Assembly (NCBI GenBank): GCA_902800925.1
Contig: CADCGD010000018.1
Location: 1 to 64,000, forward strand
DNA: 64,000 nt
DNA from: an uncultured Bacteroidales bacterium
GTDB lineage: Bacteria; Bacteroidota; Bacteroidia; Bacteroidales; Bacteroidaceae
Reading direction: 5' to 3'
The position numbers and the translations under genes are program-made. Shown here piece after piece: positions 7,478 through 15,823 of this stretch (the first letter of the stretch is position 1; each line of letters starts with the position of its first letter). A model generated the notes under the pieces. The model was not told where the DNA came from, did not search any database, and saw nothing but the letters and a program-made list of their open reading frames with translations.

Positions 7478-7624
7478 ATGAAAAGACTCTTTCTCGTTTG
7501 GAAAGTTCTTATGATGGTTGCCATCGGCATGTTTGCACAGAGCAGCACGACGTACAATCAAGGCCCCTGTGTGTTTTTACAACCCAAAATCTGCATCCTG
7601 ACAAGCACATTTTGGAACATTTAA
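7478..7624 (+). pseudogene. Truncated 5' end of a secreted protein gene (48 codons)
   Basis: MKRLFLVWKVLMMVAIGMFAQ is a convincing signal peptide, but the mature part ends after 27 residues at a stop that lies within the 22-bp repeat array. Best read as the start of an exported-protein gene whose body was lost. A tiny secreted peptide is possible but less likely. Confidence 0.45.
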
Positions 7625-7701
7625 GTAAAACTTCCGAAACAGTTAAGTGATGTTTGAGAAACGCTTAACTATAATTTTCGAAACACTTAAGTATTTGTTT
7701 T
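7614..7701. repeat. Four tandem 22-bp repeats (GAAACANTTAAGT core)
   Basis: Units start at 7614, 7636, 7658 and 7680. TTAAGT or TTAACT recurs at 7621, 7643, 7665 and 7687, always 22 bp apart. GAAAC-type starts are conserved and the last 9 bp of each unit vary. Confidence 0.75.
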
Positions 7702-8004
7702 ATGTTTCTTTTTGTTGGTAAATAACTAAACTTTTTGTCTCTTTTCTACCTCTTATTTCGTGAAAACGGTTAAAAGTTGACGAATTTTTGATGTTTTTCT
7801 GGCAATTTACCTTGCATGACGAAGTTACAGGTACCATTGACATTAGGGACTGACACTTGATTTGGTTAACCCAGCTTTCTTCAGTGAGAAGGCTGGGTTA
7901 TTGCGCAATAAGGCAGCGTTATTTTGCAATAAGGAAAGGTTGTCATCTGTTAAGTCAAGGTAACTATGCAGTCCAACTGATTTCCATATGTTTTGTTGGT
8001 TTTT
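7702..8004. other. AT-rich intergenic stretch with a hairpin; no gene seen
   Basis: No supported ORF. AACCCAGC (7870-7877) pairs with GCTGGGTT (7894-7901) in a stable hairpin lacking a T run on either strand. Two similar TATTGCGCAATAAGG / ATTTTGCAATAAGG words follow at about 7901-7935. Confidence 0.5.
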
Positions 8005-8340
8005 TCAAATGGTTTTGAGCCATTCTGCACATTCATCTGCCAGCAAAGCGATGAGTTTCATGTAATAAGTCGTCAGTTCTGCGGTCGATTTCTTGTTCAA
8101 TCCCGCCATATTGTGCTGTAGTGAGAGCAGAATGCGGAGTATCTGACGGGTGAACTGCTCATCATTGAAGTAATTGATAAGCGCGATGATGTGCTTGTAA
8201 GGACAGATGCGATGTCCACACTCCCATGCATTGTATGTGGCCTGAGAGATAGACAATGCAAAGGCTATCTGCTCTTGCGTCGCACCCTTACGCTGTCGTG
8301 CCTGCAGAAGGGCTGATGAGAAATCATACAGGATATTCAT
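8005..8340 (-). CDS. XRE-family helix-turn-helix protein
   Basis: Small cytosolic DNA-binding protein of 111 residues. Residues about 11-60 form a Cro/CI-type HTH (ARQRKGATQEQIAFALSISQATYNAWECGHRICPYKHIIAL), with the TQEQIAFALSISQATYNAWE recognition region. The C-terminal half (ILRILLSLQHNMAGL onward) is helical and probably dimerises. Its ATG overlaps the stop of the upstream PH-domain gene by 4 nt (ATGA), so the two are translationally coupled. Target genes are unknown; control of its own operon is plausible. Confidence 0.8.
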   Translation of the reverse strand: MNILYDFSSALLQARQRKGATQEQIAFALSISQATYNAWECGHRICPYKHIIALINYFNDEQFTRQILRILLSLQHNMAGLNKKSTAELTTYYMKLIALLADECAEWLKTI

Positions 8341-8855
8341 TTCGAACCTCCTTTCATATAATAGGGAATAAACTCATCGGGCTCGCTGACACTGATGGCT
8401 ATAGGCCTTCCTTTTACGCGATAGATTAAGAAAACCTTTTTGGTGTCGGTGACAAACGAGAGGAACGTGCCGACCCCCTTTGCACGGAACCAGCCTATTA
8501 ATCCAAATACGCCACCGACTCCAAACAGGCGAATGGCCTTAGTGAAACAAAACAAAGAATTATCCTCATCCACCCGCTCTATATGGTCTATATTCTCGTA
8601 AGGGATTCGCATGGTTCGGAGTAGCATGCGAACACCGATACCCTCATCGTCGGCAACGATATACAATGGAAAAATGAAGAAACACGAGACGGAAACTATG
8701 AGCAGAAGAGCCGTTACGAGAATAGGCTCTGTCGGATCCATGCCTCGTGAAGCCTGATAAATCACCAATAATACAGAACCGATGATAATCAGGAAGAAAA
8801 TGGCCGTGAACCACTTAATTACTTTACTTTGCGAACATTCATAAATCGTTTTCAT
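8337..8855 (-). CDS. Membrane protein with bacterial PH-like domain
   Basis: 172 residues. Two hydrophobic helices (about 14-35 and 45-67) are followed by a soluble beta-rich domain resembling the bacterial pleckstrin-homology fold (YIVADDEGIGVRMLLRTMRIPYENIDHIERV). The charged N-terminal stub and hairpin topology would place the domain in the cytosol. It heads a two-gene operon with the XRE regulator, and a -7 box lies at 8893-8900. The biochemical role is not known. Confidence 0.6.
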   Translation of the reverse strand: MKTIYECSQSKVIKWFTAIFFLIIIGSVLLVIYQASRGMDPTEPILVTALLLIVSVSCFFIFPLYIVADDEGIGVRMLLRTMRIPYENIDHIERVDEDNSLFCFTKAIRLFGVGGVFGLIGWFRAKGVGTFLSFVTDTKKVFLIYRVKGRPIAISVSEPDEFIPYYMKGGSK

Positions 8856-8892
8856 ACTGTATCGTTTTTAATTCATTTTTTTGTATCAGCTG

Positions 8893-8900
8893 CAAAGTTA
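8893..8900 (-). promoter_or_regulatory. -7 box of the PH-domain/XRE operon
   Basis: Minus-strand TAACTTTG about 40 nt upstream of the start at 8855; divergent from the pepD promoter. Confidence 0.5.
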
Positions 8901-8961
8901 TAGCCTTTTTCACATAATTGTTATCAGTTTTGCTGATAAAACTAAAAAATCTCCTTTTTAT

Positions 8962-8992
8962 TTTGTATTCTCCTCGCTTATTCGTATCTTTG
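8962..8992 (+). promoter_or_regulatory. Promoter of pepD
   Basis: TTTG (8962-8965), 19 bp, TATCTTTG (8985-8992); leader about 20 nt to the ATG at 9020. Confidence 0.7.
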
Positions 8993-9019
8993 TACACAAA
9001 TTCCTTAAACTAAGACAAG

Positions 9020-10480
9020 ATGAACGAAATTCAGAACCTACAACCACAGTGCATCTGGAAAAACTTCTACGCACTGACACAGGTGCCACGCCCCAGTGGA
9101 CACTTAGAGAAAATCCAACAGTTCCTGCTCGACTTCGGTAAGCAGGCTGGCGTATATGCCGTGAAGGACCCCGCAGGCAACATCCACTTCCGCAAGCCCG
9201 CCACACCAGGCATGGAGAACAAAAAGGGCATCATCCTACAGGCTCACATGGACATGGTGCCGCAGAAGACGCCAGAGTCAACACATAACTTCGAGACAGA
9301 CCCCATAGAGCCGTGGATTGACGGCGAGTGGGTGAAGGCCAAGGGTACGACGCTGGGGGCCGACAACGGTCTGGGCGTTGCTGCCATCATGGCCATCATG
9401 GAGGACAAGACCTTGAAGCACGGTCCCATCGACGCGCTGGTTACACGCGACGAGGAAACGGGTATGTTTGGTGCCAACGAACTGCCAGAGGGTGAGCTGC
9501 AGGGTGACATCCTGATGAACCTGGACTCTGAGCACTGGGGTAAGTTCGTGATTGGAAGTGCCGGTGGTATCGATGTTACCGCTACGCTGGACTATCAGGA
9601 GGTGGACACCGACGCTGAGGATGCTGCCGTGAAGGTAACGGTGAAGAACCTACGTGGTGGTCACTCAGGACTGGAAATCAACGAGGGTCGCGGCAATGCC
9701 AACAAGCTGTTGGTACAGGTAGTCCGCGAGGCCATCGCAGAGACGGAGGCCCGCTTGGCCAGCTGGAACGGTGGCAACATGCGCAACGCCATTCCGTTCA
9801 AGGCCGAGGCTGTGCTGACATTGCCCAAGGAGAACATCACTGCACTGAAGGAGATTGCCGCTGACTGGCAGGAAACCTTCAACGACGAGTACAAGCTGAT
9901 AGAACCACAGGGCATCGAAGTGCTCGTAGAAGAGGTGACAACACCTGCAAAGGAAGTACCCGTAGAGATTCAGGACAATCTGGTGGATGCCATCTTCGCC
10001 TGTCACGACGGCGTCATCCGCTTCATCCCCGCCTACCCCAGCGTGGTAGAGACCTCATCGAACCTCGCTATCATCAACATCGGTGAGGGCAAGGCCAGCA
10101 TCAAGATTCTGGCACGCAGTAGTCGTGAGGACATGAAGGACTACGTGGTGACGATGCTGGAGAGCTGCTTCTCAATGGCAGGCATGAAGGTAGAGACCGC
10201 TGGAAGCTATGGCGGCTGGGACCCCAACCCCGACAGTGAGATCCTACACCTCTTATTAAAAGAGTATAAGGAGCTGTTTGGCAAGGACGGCATCATCCAG
10301 GTAGACCATGCAGGACTGGAGTGCTCCGTCATTTTGGGCAAGTATCCTTGGCTGGATGTTGTCAGCCTCGGTCCTACGATGAAGTCGCCCCACACCACTA
10401 CTGAGCGTGCACTCATCGAGACAGTTGCACCCTTCTGGGAGCTGCTGAAGAAGACCCTCGAGGACGTGCCTGAGAAGTAA
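9020..10480 (+). CDS. pepD: Aminoacyl-histidine (cytosol non-specific) dipeptidase PepD, M20C family
   Basis: Cytosolic di-zinc peptidase cleaving Xaa-His and other dipeptides. M20 metal-site motifs are present in order: LQAHMDMV (first His), LGADNGLGVA (bridging Asp), DEETGMFGANEL (Glu pair), LDSEHWG, the dimerisation-domain segment LRGGHSGLEINEGRGNANKL, and the late SLGPTMKSPHTTTERA (last His ligand). Length of 486 residues matches E. coli PepD. It has its own promoter and a perfect-stem terminator. No signal peptide. Peptide use fits a saccharolytic/proteolytic gut or oral anaerobe. Confidence 0.94.
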   Translation: MNEIQNLQPQCIWKNFYALTQVPRPSGHLEKIQQFLLDFGKQAGVYAVKDPAGNIHFRKPATPGMENKKGIILQAHMDMVPQKTPESTHNFETDPIEPWIDGEWVKAKGTTLGADNGLGVAAIMAIMEDKTLKHGPIDALVTRDEETGMFGANELPEGELQGDILMNLDSEHWGKFVIGSAGGIDVTATLDYQEVDTDAEDAAVKVTVKNLRGGHSGLEINEGRGNANKLLVQVVREAIAETEARLASWNGGNMRNAIPFKAEAVLTLPKENITALKEIAADWQETFNDEYKLIEPQGIEVLVEEVTTPAKEVPVEIQDNLVDAIFACHDGVIRFIPAYPSVVETSSNLAIINIGEGKASIKILARSSREDMKDYVVTMLESCFSMAGMKVETAGSYGGWDPNPDSEILHLLLKEYKELFGKDGIIQVDHAGLECSVILGKYPWLDVVSLGPTMKSPHTTTERALIETVAPFWELLKKTLEDVPEK

Positions 10481-10491
10481 AATATTCAAAA

Positions 10492-10529
10492 AATGCAGAT
10501 TTGCTTTGGTGAATCTGCATTTTTTTTTT
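10492..10529 (+). terminator. Terminator of pepD
   Basis: Perfect 10-bp stem AATGCAGATT (10492-10501) / AATCTGCATT (10512-10521) followed by a T run. Confidence 0.9.
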
Positions 10530-10536
10530 ACCTTTG
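10505..10536 (+). promoter_or_regulatory. Promoter of corA embedded in the pepD terminator
   Basis: TTTG (10505-10508) lies in the terminator loop; 20 bp later is TACCTTTG (10529-10536), beginning at the end of the T run. Confidence 0.6.
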
Positions 10537-10539
10537 CAG

Positions 10540-10694
10540 CGTCAAACAAATAAAACAACAAAAATTATGGACGATTACCCGGCGGATACTTGTAACAAGT
10601 AAGGCGGGGGATAGCAGGCAAAGCCGCTAATCCCTTTGCCGCAAGAATTATCAATTGTCACTATCAATTGTCAATTAATTGAAGGATTAGCACA
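10540..10694 (+). promoter_or_regulatory. Structured corA leader with 11-codon uORF; candidate cis-regulatory RNA
   Basis: About 155 nt from the predicted start site to the corA ATG. A small ORF (10567-10602) reads MDDYPADTCNK. A hairpin ACTTG-TAA-CAAGT spans 10588-10600. GGGAT (10608-10612) can pair with ATCCC (10630-10634), while GGCAAA (10617-10622) can pair with TTTGCC (10635-10640); together these would form an H-type pseudoknot. The last 50 nt hold TATCAATTGTC words like those at 16856. It does not match a riboswitch class I can name. A regulatory role is inferred from position, length and pairing only. Confidence 0.4.
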
Positions 10695-11621
10695 ATGAAG
10701 ACCTATTGGAACACCCAAGGTGGACTCAGCCAACTCAAGGAGTGGCAGTCTAATTGTTGGATACAGGTGACGTGTCCAACAGAAGAAGACCAGCAGATGC
10801 TGGAGGAGAAGTTCAATATTCCCGACTACTTCATGTCGGACATCAGCGATACTGACGAGCGTGCACGTTATGAATATGATGACGGATGGATGCTCATCAT
10901 TCTGCGTATCCCTTATGTTAAAGAGGTACGCTCACGCACGCCATATACAACAGTGCCGCTGGGTATCATCCACAAACGCGACGTCACCATTACCGTCTGC
11001 TACTATGAGACGAACATGATGATTGACTTCGTATCATACCAACAGAAGCGCGGTGTGGGCTTTACCGACCATGTGGACATGATTTTCCGTCTGTTCCTGT
11101 CAAGTGCCGTATGGTACCTGAAGCGCCTGAAGCAGATTAGCATGCTCATCGACAAGGCCAAGCGCAACCTGGACCGCGAGGTAAACAACGAGAGTCTGAT
11201 AGGACTGTCGCGCCTGCAGGACTCGCTGACGTACTTCAACACCTCCATTCGTGGTAACGAAGTACTGCTGTCGAAGTTGAAGTTCAAGCTACAGATTGAC
11301 GAACTGGATGCCGACCTCATCGAAGATGTCAACATCGAGATGACGCAGGCCCGTGAGACAACGAGCATCTATTCGAACATTCTGGAGTCGACGATGGATA
11401 CCTACCAGTCGATTATCAACAACAACATGAACACCATCATGCGTACACTGACAAGTGTGACCATCATCCTCATGTTGCCCACGCTGGTAGCCTCGTTCTT
11501 CGGTATGAATCTGGTCAATGGCATGGAGTCGAGTCCCATCGGTTTTATCATCGCCATACTCATTTCCATACTCATTTCGGTGGCTTCCTGGTTCCTTTTC
11601 AGGCGCAAAAGACTCATTTAA
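10695..11621 (+). CDS. corA: CorA family magnesium/cobalt transport protein
   Basis: Inner-membrane Mg2+ (Co2+/Ni2+) channel acting as a pentamer. The soluble N-terminal domain is followed by a long stalk helix (about residues 130-235), then two C-terminal transmembrane helices. The signature FFGMN ends the first helix and the short NGMES loop follows; the tail RRKRLI is basic, as in the family. 308 residues, normal. The unusually long leader may couple expression to a ligand. Confidence 0.93.
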   Translation: MKTYWNTQGGLSQLKEWQSNCWIQVTCPTEEDQQMLEEKFNIPDYFMSDISDTDERARYEYDDGWMLIILRIPYVKEVRSRTPYTTVPLGIIHKRDVTITVCYYETNMMIDFVSYQQKRGVGFTDHVDMIFRLFLSSAVWYLKRLKQISMLIDKAKRNLDREVNNESLIGLSRLQDSLTYFNTSIRGNEVLLSKLKFKLQIDELDADLIEDVNIEMTQARETTSIYSNILESTMDTYQSIINNNMNTIMRTLTSVTIILMLPTLVASFFGMNLVNGMESSPIGFIIAILISILISVASWFLFRRKRLI

Positions 11622-11728
11622 CGAACTTTTTTGATAAAAAATTAGGTAGTTTCAGAATTATTTACTAATTTTGAAGCCAATATTGTGATATTTGCACTAA
11701 TCCTAAACATGAACTAAAAGTATTTTAG

Positions 11729-13606
11729 ATGATGGACTCTCAAGAAAAGGCTCTCACAGAAGAGCAGGTTGCAGAACAAAACGTTGAAACCAACGTAGTA
11801 GAAAACACTGAAAACGCAGAAAGCACAGAGATTGCTGAAGAAGCACAGGCTGCCGAAAGTGTAGAGGTTGCTGAAGAAGCAGAGGTTATTGAACGGAAGC
11901 AGTATGACTCCAAGAAGGAAGTTCTGGAGCGCGTCCGCGAGATAGCTCATAGCGAAGAGGCTCCTCAGAAAGACGAGGTAGACTACCTAAAGACCGTTTT
12001 CTACAAGTTACACATTGCCGAGCGCGAAGCAGCCCTCAAGGAATATATTGATGGCGGCGGCGATCCTGAGCAATACCAGATTACGCCAGACCCCGACGAG
12101 GAGGCTTTCAAGGCAGAAATGGGTGTTATCAAGGAGAAGCGCCAAAAGCTGTTCCGTGAACAGGAGCAAGAGAAGCAGGACAACCTAGAGAAGAAGCTAG
12201 CCATCATCGAGAAGATAAAGACGATGATTACCTCTCCTGAAGAGGCCAACAAGTCGTACAAGGACTTCAAAGCCCTGCAGGACGAGTGGAAAGAGATTAA
12301 GAACGTTCCCGCTGAGAAAGCCAACGAACTGTGGCGCAACTACCAGTTGTATGTTGAGCAGTTCTACGACCTGCTGAAACTGAACAGCGAGGCCCGCGAA
12401 TATGACTTCAAGAAAAATCTGGAGGCTAAGACCAAGCTTTGTGAGGCTGCTGAGAAGTTGGCTGACGAAACGGATGTCATCAGCGCCTTCCACCAATTGC
12501 AGAAACTGCATCAGGAATATCGTGAGACGGGTCCTGTAGCCCGTGAGTTACGTGAAGAGATATGGAACCGCTTCAAGACTGCCTCGACAGTCATCAACAA
12601 GCGCCACCAGCAGCACTTCGAAGACTTACGTGCCAAGGAGGAAGAGAATCTGGCCAAGAAGACCGCCCTCTGCGAGAAGGTCGAGGCCATTGCTGCCGAG
12701 GAGAACAAGGGCAGTGGTGACTGGGAGCGTCATACCAAGGAAATCATCGAGTTGCAGGCCGAGTGGAAGACTATTGGTTTTGCACCACAGAAGATGAATG
12801 TGAAGATCTTCGAGCGTTTCCGTGCTGCCTGCGATGACTTCTTCGGTCGTAAGGCTGAACACTTCCGTAGTCTGAAAGACACCTTCAAGGAGAATGCCGA
12901 CAAGAAGCGCGCACTCATCGAGAAAGCCAAGGCCCTACAAGACTCTACCGACTGGAAGTCGACAGGCGACAAGCTCATCAACCTGCAGAAGGAGTGGAAG
13001 ACCATCGGTATGGTTCCCAAGAAGTTGGGCGACCAGCTATGGGAAGAGTTCCTCGGTGCCTGCAACAAGTTCTTCGAGGCCCGCAATGCCGCTGGCGCCA
13101 ACACCCGTAGTGACGAGCGCGAGAACCTGGAGAAGAAGCGCAGCATCATTGAACAGCTGAAAGCTGCTGCTGAAGAGGCTGGCGATGGTCTGCAGGAGAA
13201 GGTACAACAGCTCGTTGAGCAGTACCAGGCTGTTGGTCACGTACCTTTCAAGGAGAAGGACAAGCTATACGAGGAGTATCATGCCGTGCTTGACAAGCTC
13301 TATAAGGAGTTGAATATCAGCGTTGCCAAGCGTCGGCTGTCGAAGTTCAAGGATACCATCAAGCAGGTAGCTGAGCGTGGCGAGAACGCCCTGGACAATG
13401 AGCGTGCCCGTCTGATGCGTCAGTATGAACAGCTGAAGCAGGAGGTACAGACCTACGAGAACAACCTTGGTTTCCTCAATGCTTCTTCGAAAAAGGGCAA
13501 CAGCCTTATCGACGAGATGAACCGCAAGGTGCAGAAACTGAAGGACGAGGTACAGCTGGTGCGCGAAAAAATCAAGGCTATCGATGCCGAGAACCGCGAG
13601 AAGTAA
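11729..13606 (+). CDS. DUF349 repeat protein
   Basis: 625-residue soluble, highly charged protein of unknown function. The N-terminal 60 residues are acidic and Glu/Ala rich. Then come about five DUF349 modules, recognisable by recurring Leu-x-x-x-Trp/Tyr-Lys segments: LQDEWKEIKNVPAEK, LHQEYRETGPVAREL, LQAEWKTIGFAPQK, LQKEWKTIGMVPKKLGDQLWEEF, and VEQYQAVGHVPFKEKDKLYEEY. The C-terminal 90 residues are coiled coil. DUF349 proteins are common in Bacteroidetes and actinobacteria without an agreed role; an RNA- or ribosome-associated function has been suggested for some. Monocistronic, ending in a shared bidirectional terminator. Confidence 0.85.
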   Translation: MMDSQEKALTEEQVAEQNVETNVVENTENAESTEIAEEAQAAESVEVAEEAEVIERKQYDSKKEVLERVREIAHSEEAPQKDEVDYLKTVFYKLHIAEREAALKEYIDGGGDPEQYQITPDPDEEAFKAEMGVIKEKRQKLFREQEQEKQDNLEKKLAIIEKIKTMITSPEEANKSYKDFKALQDEWKEIKNVPAEKANELWRNYQLYVEQFYDLLKLNSEAREYDFKKNLEAKTKLCEAAEKLADETDVISAFHQLQKLHQEYRETGPVARELREEIWNRFKTASTVINKRHQQHFEDLRAKEEENLAKKTALCEKVEAIAAEENKGSGDWERHTKEIIELQAEWKTIGFAPQKMNVKIFERFRAACDDFFGRKAEHFRSLKDTFKENADKKRALIEKAKALQDSTDWKSTGDKLINLQKEWKTIGMVPKKLGDQLWEEFLGACNKFFEARNAAGANTRSDERENLEKKRSIIEQLKAAAEEAGDGLQEKVQQLVEQYQAVGHVPFKEKDKLYEEYHAVLDKLYKELNISVAKRRLSKFKDTIKQVAERGENALDNERARLMRQYEQLKQEVQTYENNLGFLNASSKKGNSLIDEMNRKVQKLKDEVQLVREKIKAIDAENREK

Positions 13607-13625
13607 ATCTGAAAGAATCGGATAA

Positions 13626-13662
13626 AAAGAAATAGGTGAGAGCAATTCTCACCTATTTCTTT
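13626..13662. terminator. Bidirectional terminator between the DUF349 gene and glmM
   Basis: Perfect 16-bp stem (13626-13641 with 13647-13662), GCAAT loop, A-rich left arm and T-rich right arm, so it serves both convergent genes. Confidence 0.9.
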
Positions 13663-13680
13663 TATGTATGTTTCAAACGA

Positions 13681-15063
13681 TTATTTCTGCATGTCATAGA
13701 CCACCTGCATCAGCTTCTTGCCCAGCTCGTCAGCCATCTCCATGGTCTGGGCCTCGCTATAGACGCGGATGATGGGTTCGGTGTTTGACTTGCGCAGGTG
13801 TACCCAACGGTCTGCAAAGTCAATCTTCACACCATCAATATCATTTACCTGTGCAGAATTGTCCTGAGCAAACATCTCCTTGACCTTCACGAGGATAGCG
13901 TCGACATCGGTCTCGGGAGTGAGGTCGATGCGGTTCTTAGCAATCTGGTACTCAGGGAAGGTCTTGCGGAGTTCACTGACCGAACAGCCTTTCTTAGCCA
14001 ACGATGTCAGGAACAGGGCGATACCTACCAAAGCGTCACGACCATAGTGGCTCTCAGGATAGATAACGCCACCATTGCCTTCACCACCGATGACGGCATT
14101 CACCTCTTTCATCGTAGTGGTAACGTTCACCTCACCAACGGCAGCAGCAGCATAGGTACCACCATGCTTCTCCGTAACGTCGCGAAGGGCACGTGTTGAA
14201 GAGAGGTTGCTTACGGTATTTCCAACGGTCTGAGACAACACGTAATCAGCAACACTGACCAGCGTATATTCCTCACCGAACATCTTGCCATTCTCACAGA
14301 TGAAAGCTAGACGGTCTACGTCGGGGTCAACAACAATACCCAAGTCATACTTACCTGTCTTCATCTCGTCCATAATGCCCTGAAGATTCTTCTCCAAAGG
14401 CTCTGGGTTATGGGCAAAATCGCCTGTCACCTCACCATTCAGGAACTTATAGCTGACACCTAGCTTATCGAGCAGCTTCGGCAGGATAAGTCCACCAACA
14501 GAGTTGATGCTGTCAACACATACCTTGAAACCAGCCTTCTTAATAGCCTCCACATCCACCAACTTCAGGTCGAGGACGGCCTGCACATGACGGTCATCGA
14601 AGGAGTTGTCAATGGTAACATGTCCCAGGTTGTCAACCTCAGCATATTGGAAGTCTTCCTTCTCAGCAATAGCCAGCACCTCAGCGCCATCGGCAGCTGT
14701 CAAGAACTCGCCCTCGCTATTCAGCAGCTTCAGGGCATTCCACTGACGAGGATTGTGCGAGGCAGTGATAATAATACCACCATCAGCACCACTCATACGA
14801 ACAGCCAACTCAGTAGTCGGTGTTGAAGCATAGCCAATATCCAATACGTCGAAGCCCATGCCTACAAGGGTACCACAGACCACATCGCGTACCATGTGAC
14901 CAGAAAGGCGTCCGTCACGACCTACTACTATCCTACCCGTCTTGCGAGGGATGAACGTAGCGTATGCCGTTGTAAACTTAACGATATCCAGTGGATTCAG
15001 TGTGTCACCCGTGCGTCCGCCAATAGTCCCGCGGATGCCGGAAATAGATTTAATCAGTGTCAT
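13681..15063 (-). CDS. glmM: Phosphoglucosamine mutase (alpha-D-phosphohexomutase family)
   Basis: Interconverts glucosamine-6-phosphate and glucosamine-1-phosphate toward UDP-GlcNAc for peptidoglycan and LPS. The four phosphohexomutase motifs are seen: phosphoserine loop TASHNP (Ser102), Mg-binding DPDVDRL, sugar-binding GEGNGG, and phosphate-binding RKSNTEPIIRVY. 460 residues. Other phosphohexomutases share these motifs, so substrate is inferred from the family's usual naming in Bacteroidetes. Lies 10 nt after the DUF4827 gene in the same operon. The nagB gene in this window works on the same glucosamine-6-phosphate pool. Confidence 0.88.
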   Translation of the reverse strand: MTLIKSISGIRGTIGGRTGDTLNPLDIVKFTTAYATFIPRKTGRIVVGRDGRLSGHMVRDVVCGTLVGMGFDVLDIGYASTPTTELAVRMSGADGGIIITASHNPRQWNALKLLNSEGEFLTAADGAEVLAIAEKEDFQYAEVDNLGHVTIDNSFDDRHVQAVLDLKLVDVEAIKKAGFKVCVDSINSVGGLILPKLLDKLGVSYKFLNGEVTGDFAHNPEPLEKNLQGIMDEMKTGKYDLGIVVDPDVDRLAFICENGKMFGEEYTLVSVADYVLSQTVGNTVSNLSSTRALRDVTEKHGGTYAAAAVGEVNVTTTMKEVNAVIGGEGNGGVIYPESHYGRDALVGIALFLTSLAKKGCSVSELRKTFPEYQIAKNRIDLTPETDVDAILVKVKEMFAQDNSAQVNDIDGVKIDFADRWVHLRKSNTEPIIRVYSEAQTMEMADELGKKLMQVVYDMQK

Positions 15064-15073
15064 ATTGGTTCTT

Positions 15074-15736
15074 TTATCTCTCTCTCTGATAAGTAATTTC
15101 GTAATAATACGGCGTCACGCTCGATGAAGCATCAGCAGTACCCTGTGAATGAGGAACTATCAGACGTACTTTGGCAGTCTCCTCACCAGGATTCTCCGGA
15201 CGACCAATCTTTACGTAGGTCAACGGTACGAGCCAACCACCAGGAACCGATGCAGTACCATGGTAACGATACATCAAACCTGAAATGAACGAAGCCGTAA
15301 TAGTCGTTCCTGTACGCCTCGTACTCATCTTGTCAAGGTATTGTGAAACGTCGATACCTGTTCCCAATGACGACATGGAAGCATGCACATCGTTGCGTGC
15401 AACGACATCGCCAGTCTGGATATTCTGTTCCATGAAACGACATAGGATATTCACAGCCTTGTCCTCCTCCAGCACATCACCGCAGCCTTCACGCACAATC
15501 TGCATGTAGACGCCGTTGCGGGTGAATCTTACAAACTGGTTGCTTTCCAAATTGGTCGTATTGCCCTGTGCCTCAAAAGTCGTCTGGTCAATTACCTGAA
15601 TGCCCTGTTCATTGATGAAACGCTGAATGGCATCCTGCTCTTTCTTCTTCATGTCCGAGTAGGTTTCATAATTCTCGCAACTGGCGAGTACTACAACGGC
15701 CATCAGCAGAGCTATGATATAGGAATATATCTTCAT
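15074..15736 (-). CDS. DUF4827 lipoprotein (FKBP-like fold suspected)
   Basis: 220-residue exported lipoprotein. The signal peptide ends in a lipobox (VVLASC), placing the acylated Cys near residue 20. The body fits DUF4827, a Bacteroidetes family I recall as peptidyl-prolyl-isomerase-like; no catalytic claim is made. The start at 15736 (MKIYSYI) is chosen over the upstream ATG at 15799 because the promoter's -7 box (15765-15772) lies between them. First gene of a two-gene operon with glmM, an unusual pairing of an envelope lipoprotein with a precursor enzyme. Confidence 0.75.
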   Translation of the reverse strand: MKIYSYIIALLMAVVVLASCENYETYSDMKKKEQDAIQRFINEQGIQVIDQTTFEAQGNTTNLESNQFVRFTRNGVYMQIVREGCGDVLEEDKAVNILCRFMEQNIQTGDVVARNDVHASMSSLGTGIDVSQYLDKMSTRRTGTTITASFISGLMYRYHGTASVPGGWLVPLTYVKIGRPENPGEETAKVRLIVPHSQGTADASSSVTPYYYEITYQRER

Positions 15737-15764
15737 CTTTTGTTCACATTTACAAATTTCCGTG

Positions 15765-15796
15765 CAAAGGTACGAATAAGCAAGCAAAATACCAAA
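15765..15796 (-). promoter_or_regulatory. Promoter of the DUF4827-glmM operon
   Basis: Minus strand: TTTG (15793-15796), 20 bp, TACCTTTG (15765-15772). Confidence 0.65.
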
Positions 15797-15823
15797 CAAA
15801 TAACACTTTTTACCACTTTATAT

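Noticed and set aside
7614..7701. Possible CRISPR array (regular short repeats)
   Set aside because: Units are contiguous 22-bp repeats with only 9 variable bases and no spacer-length unique sequence, and no cas genes are nearby.
7702..8004. Terminator for the XRE gene at the 7870-7901 hairpin
   Set aside because: The hairpin is over 100 bp downstream and lacks a T run on the minus strand.
10567..10669. Known riboswitch class (fluoride, preQ1, Mg M-box) in the corA leader
   Set aside because: Signature core bases of these classes were not seen; kept as an unassigned structured leader.
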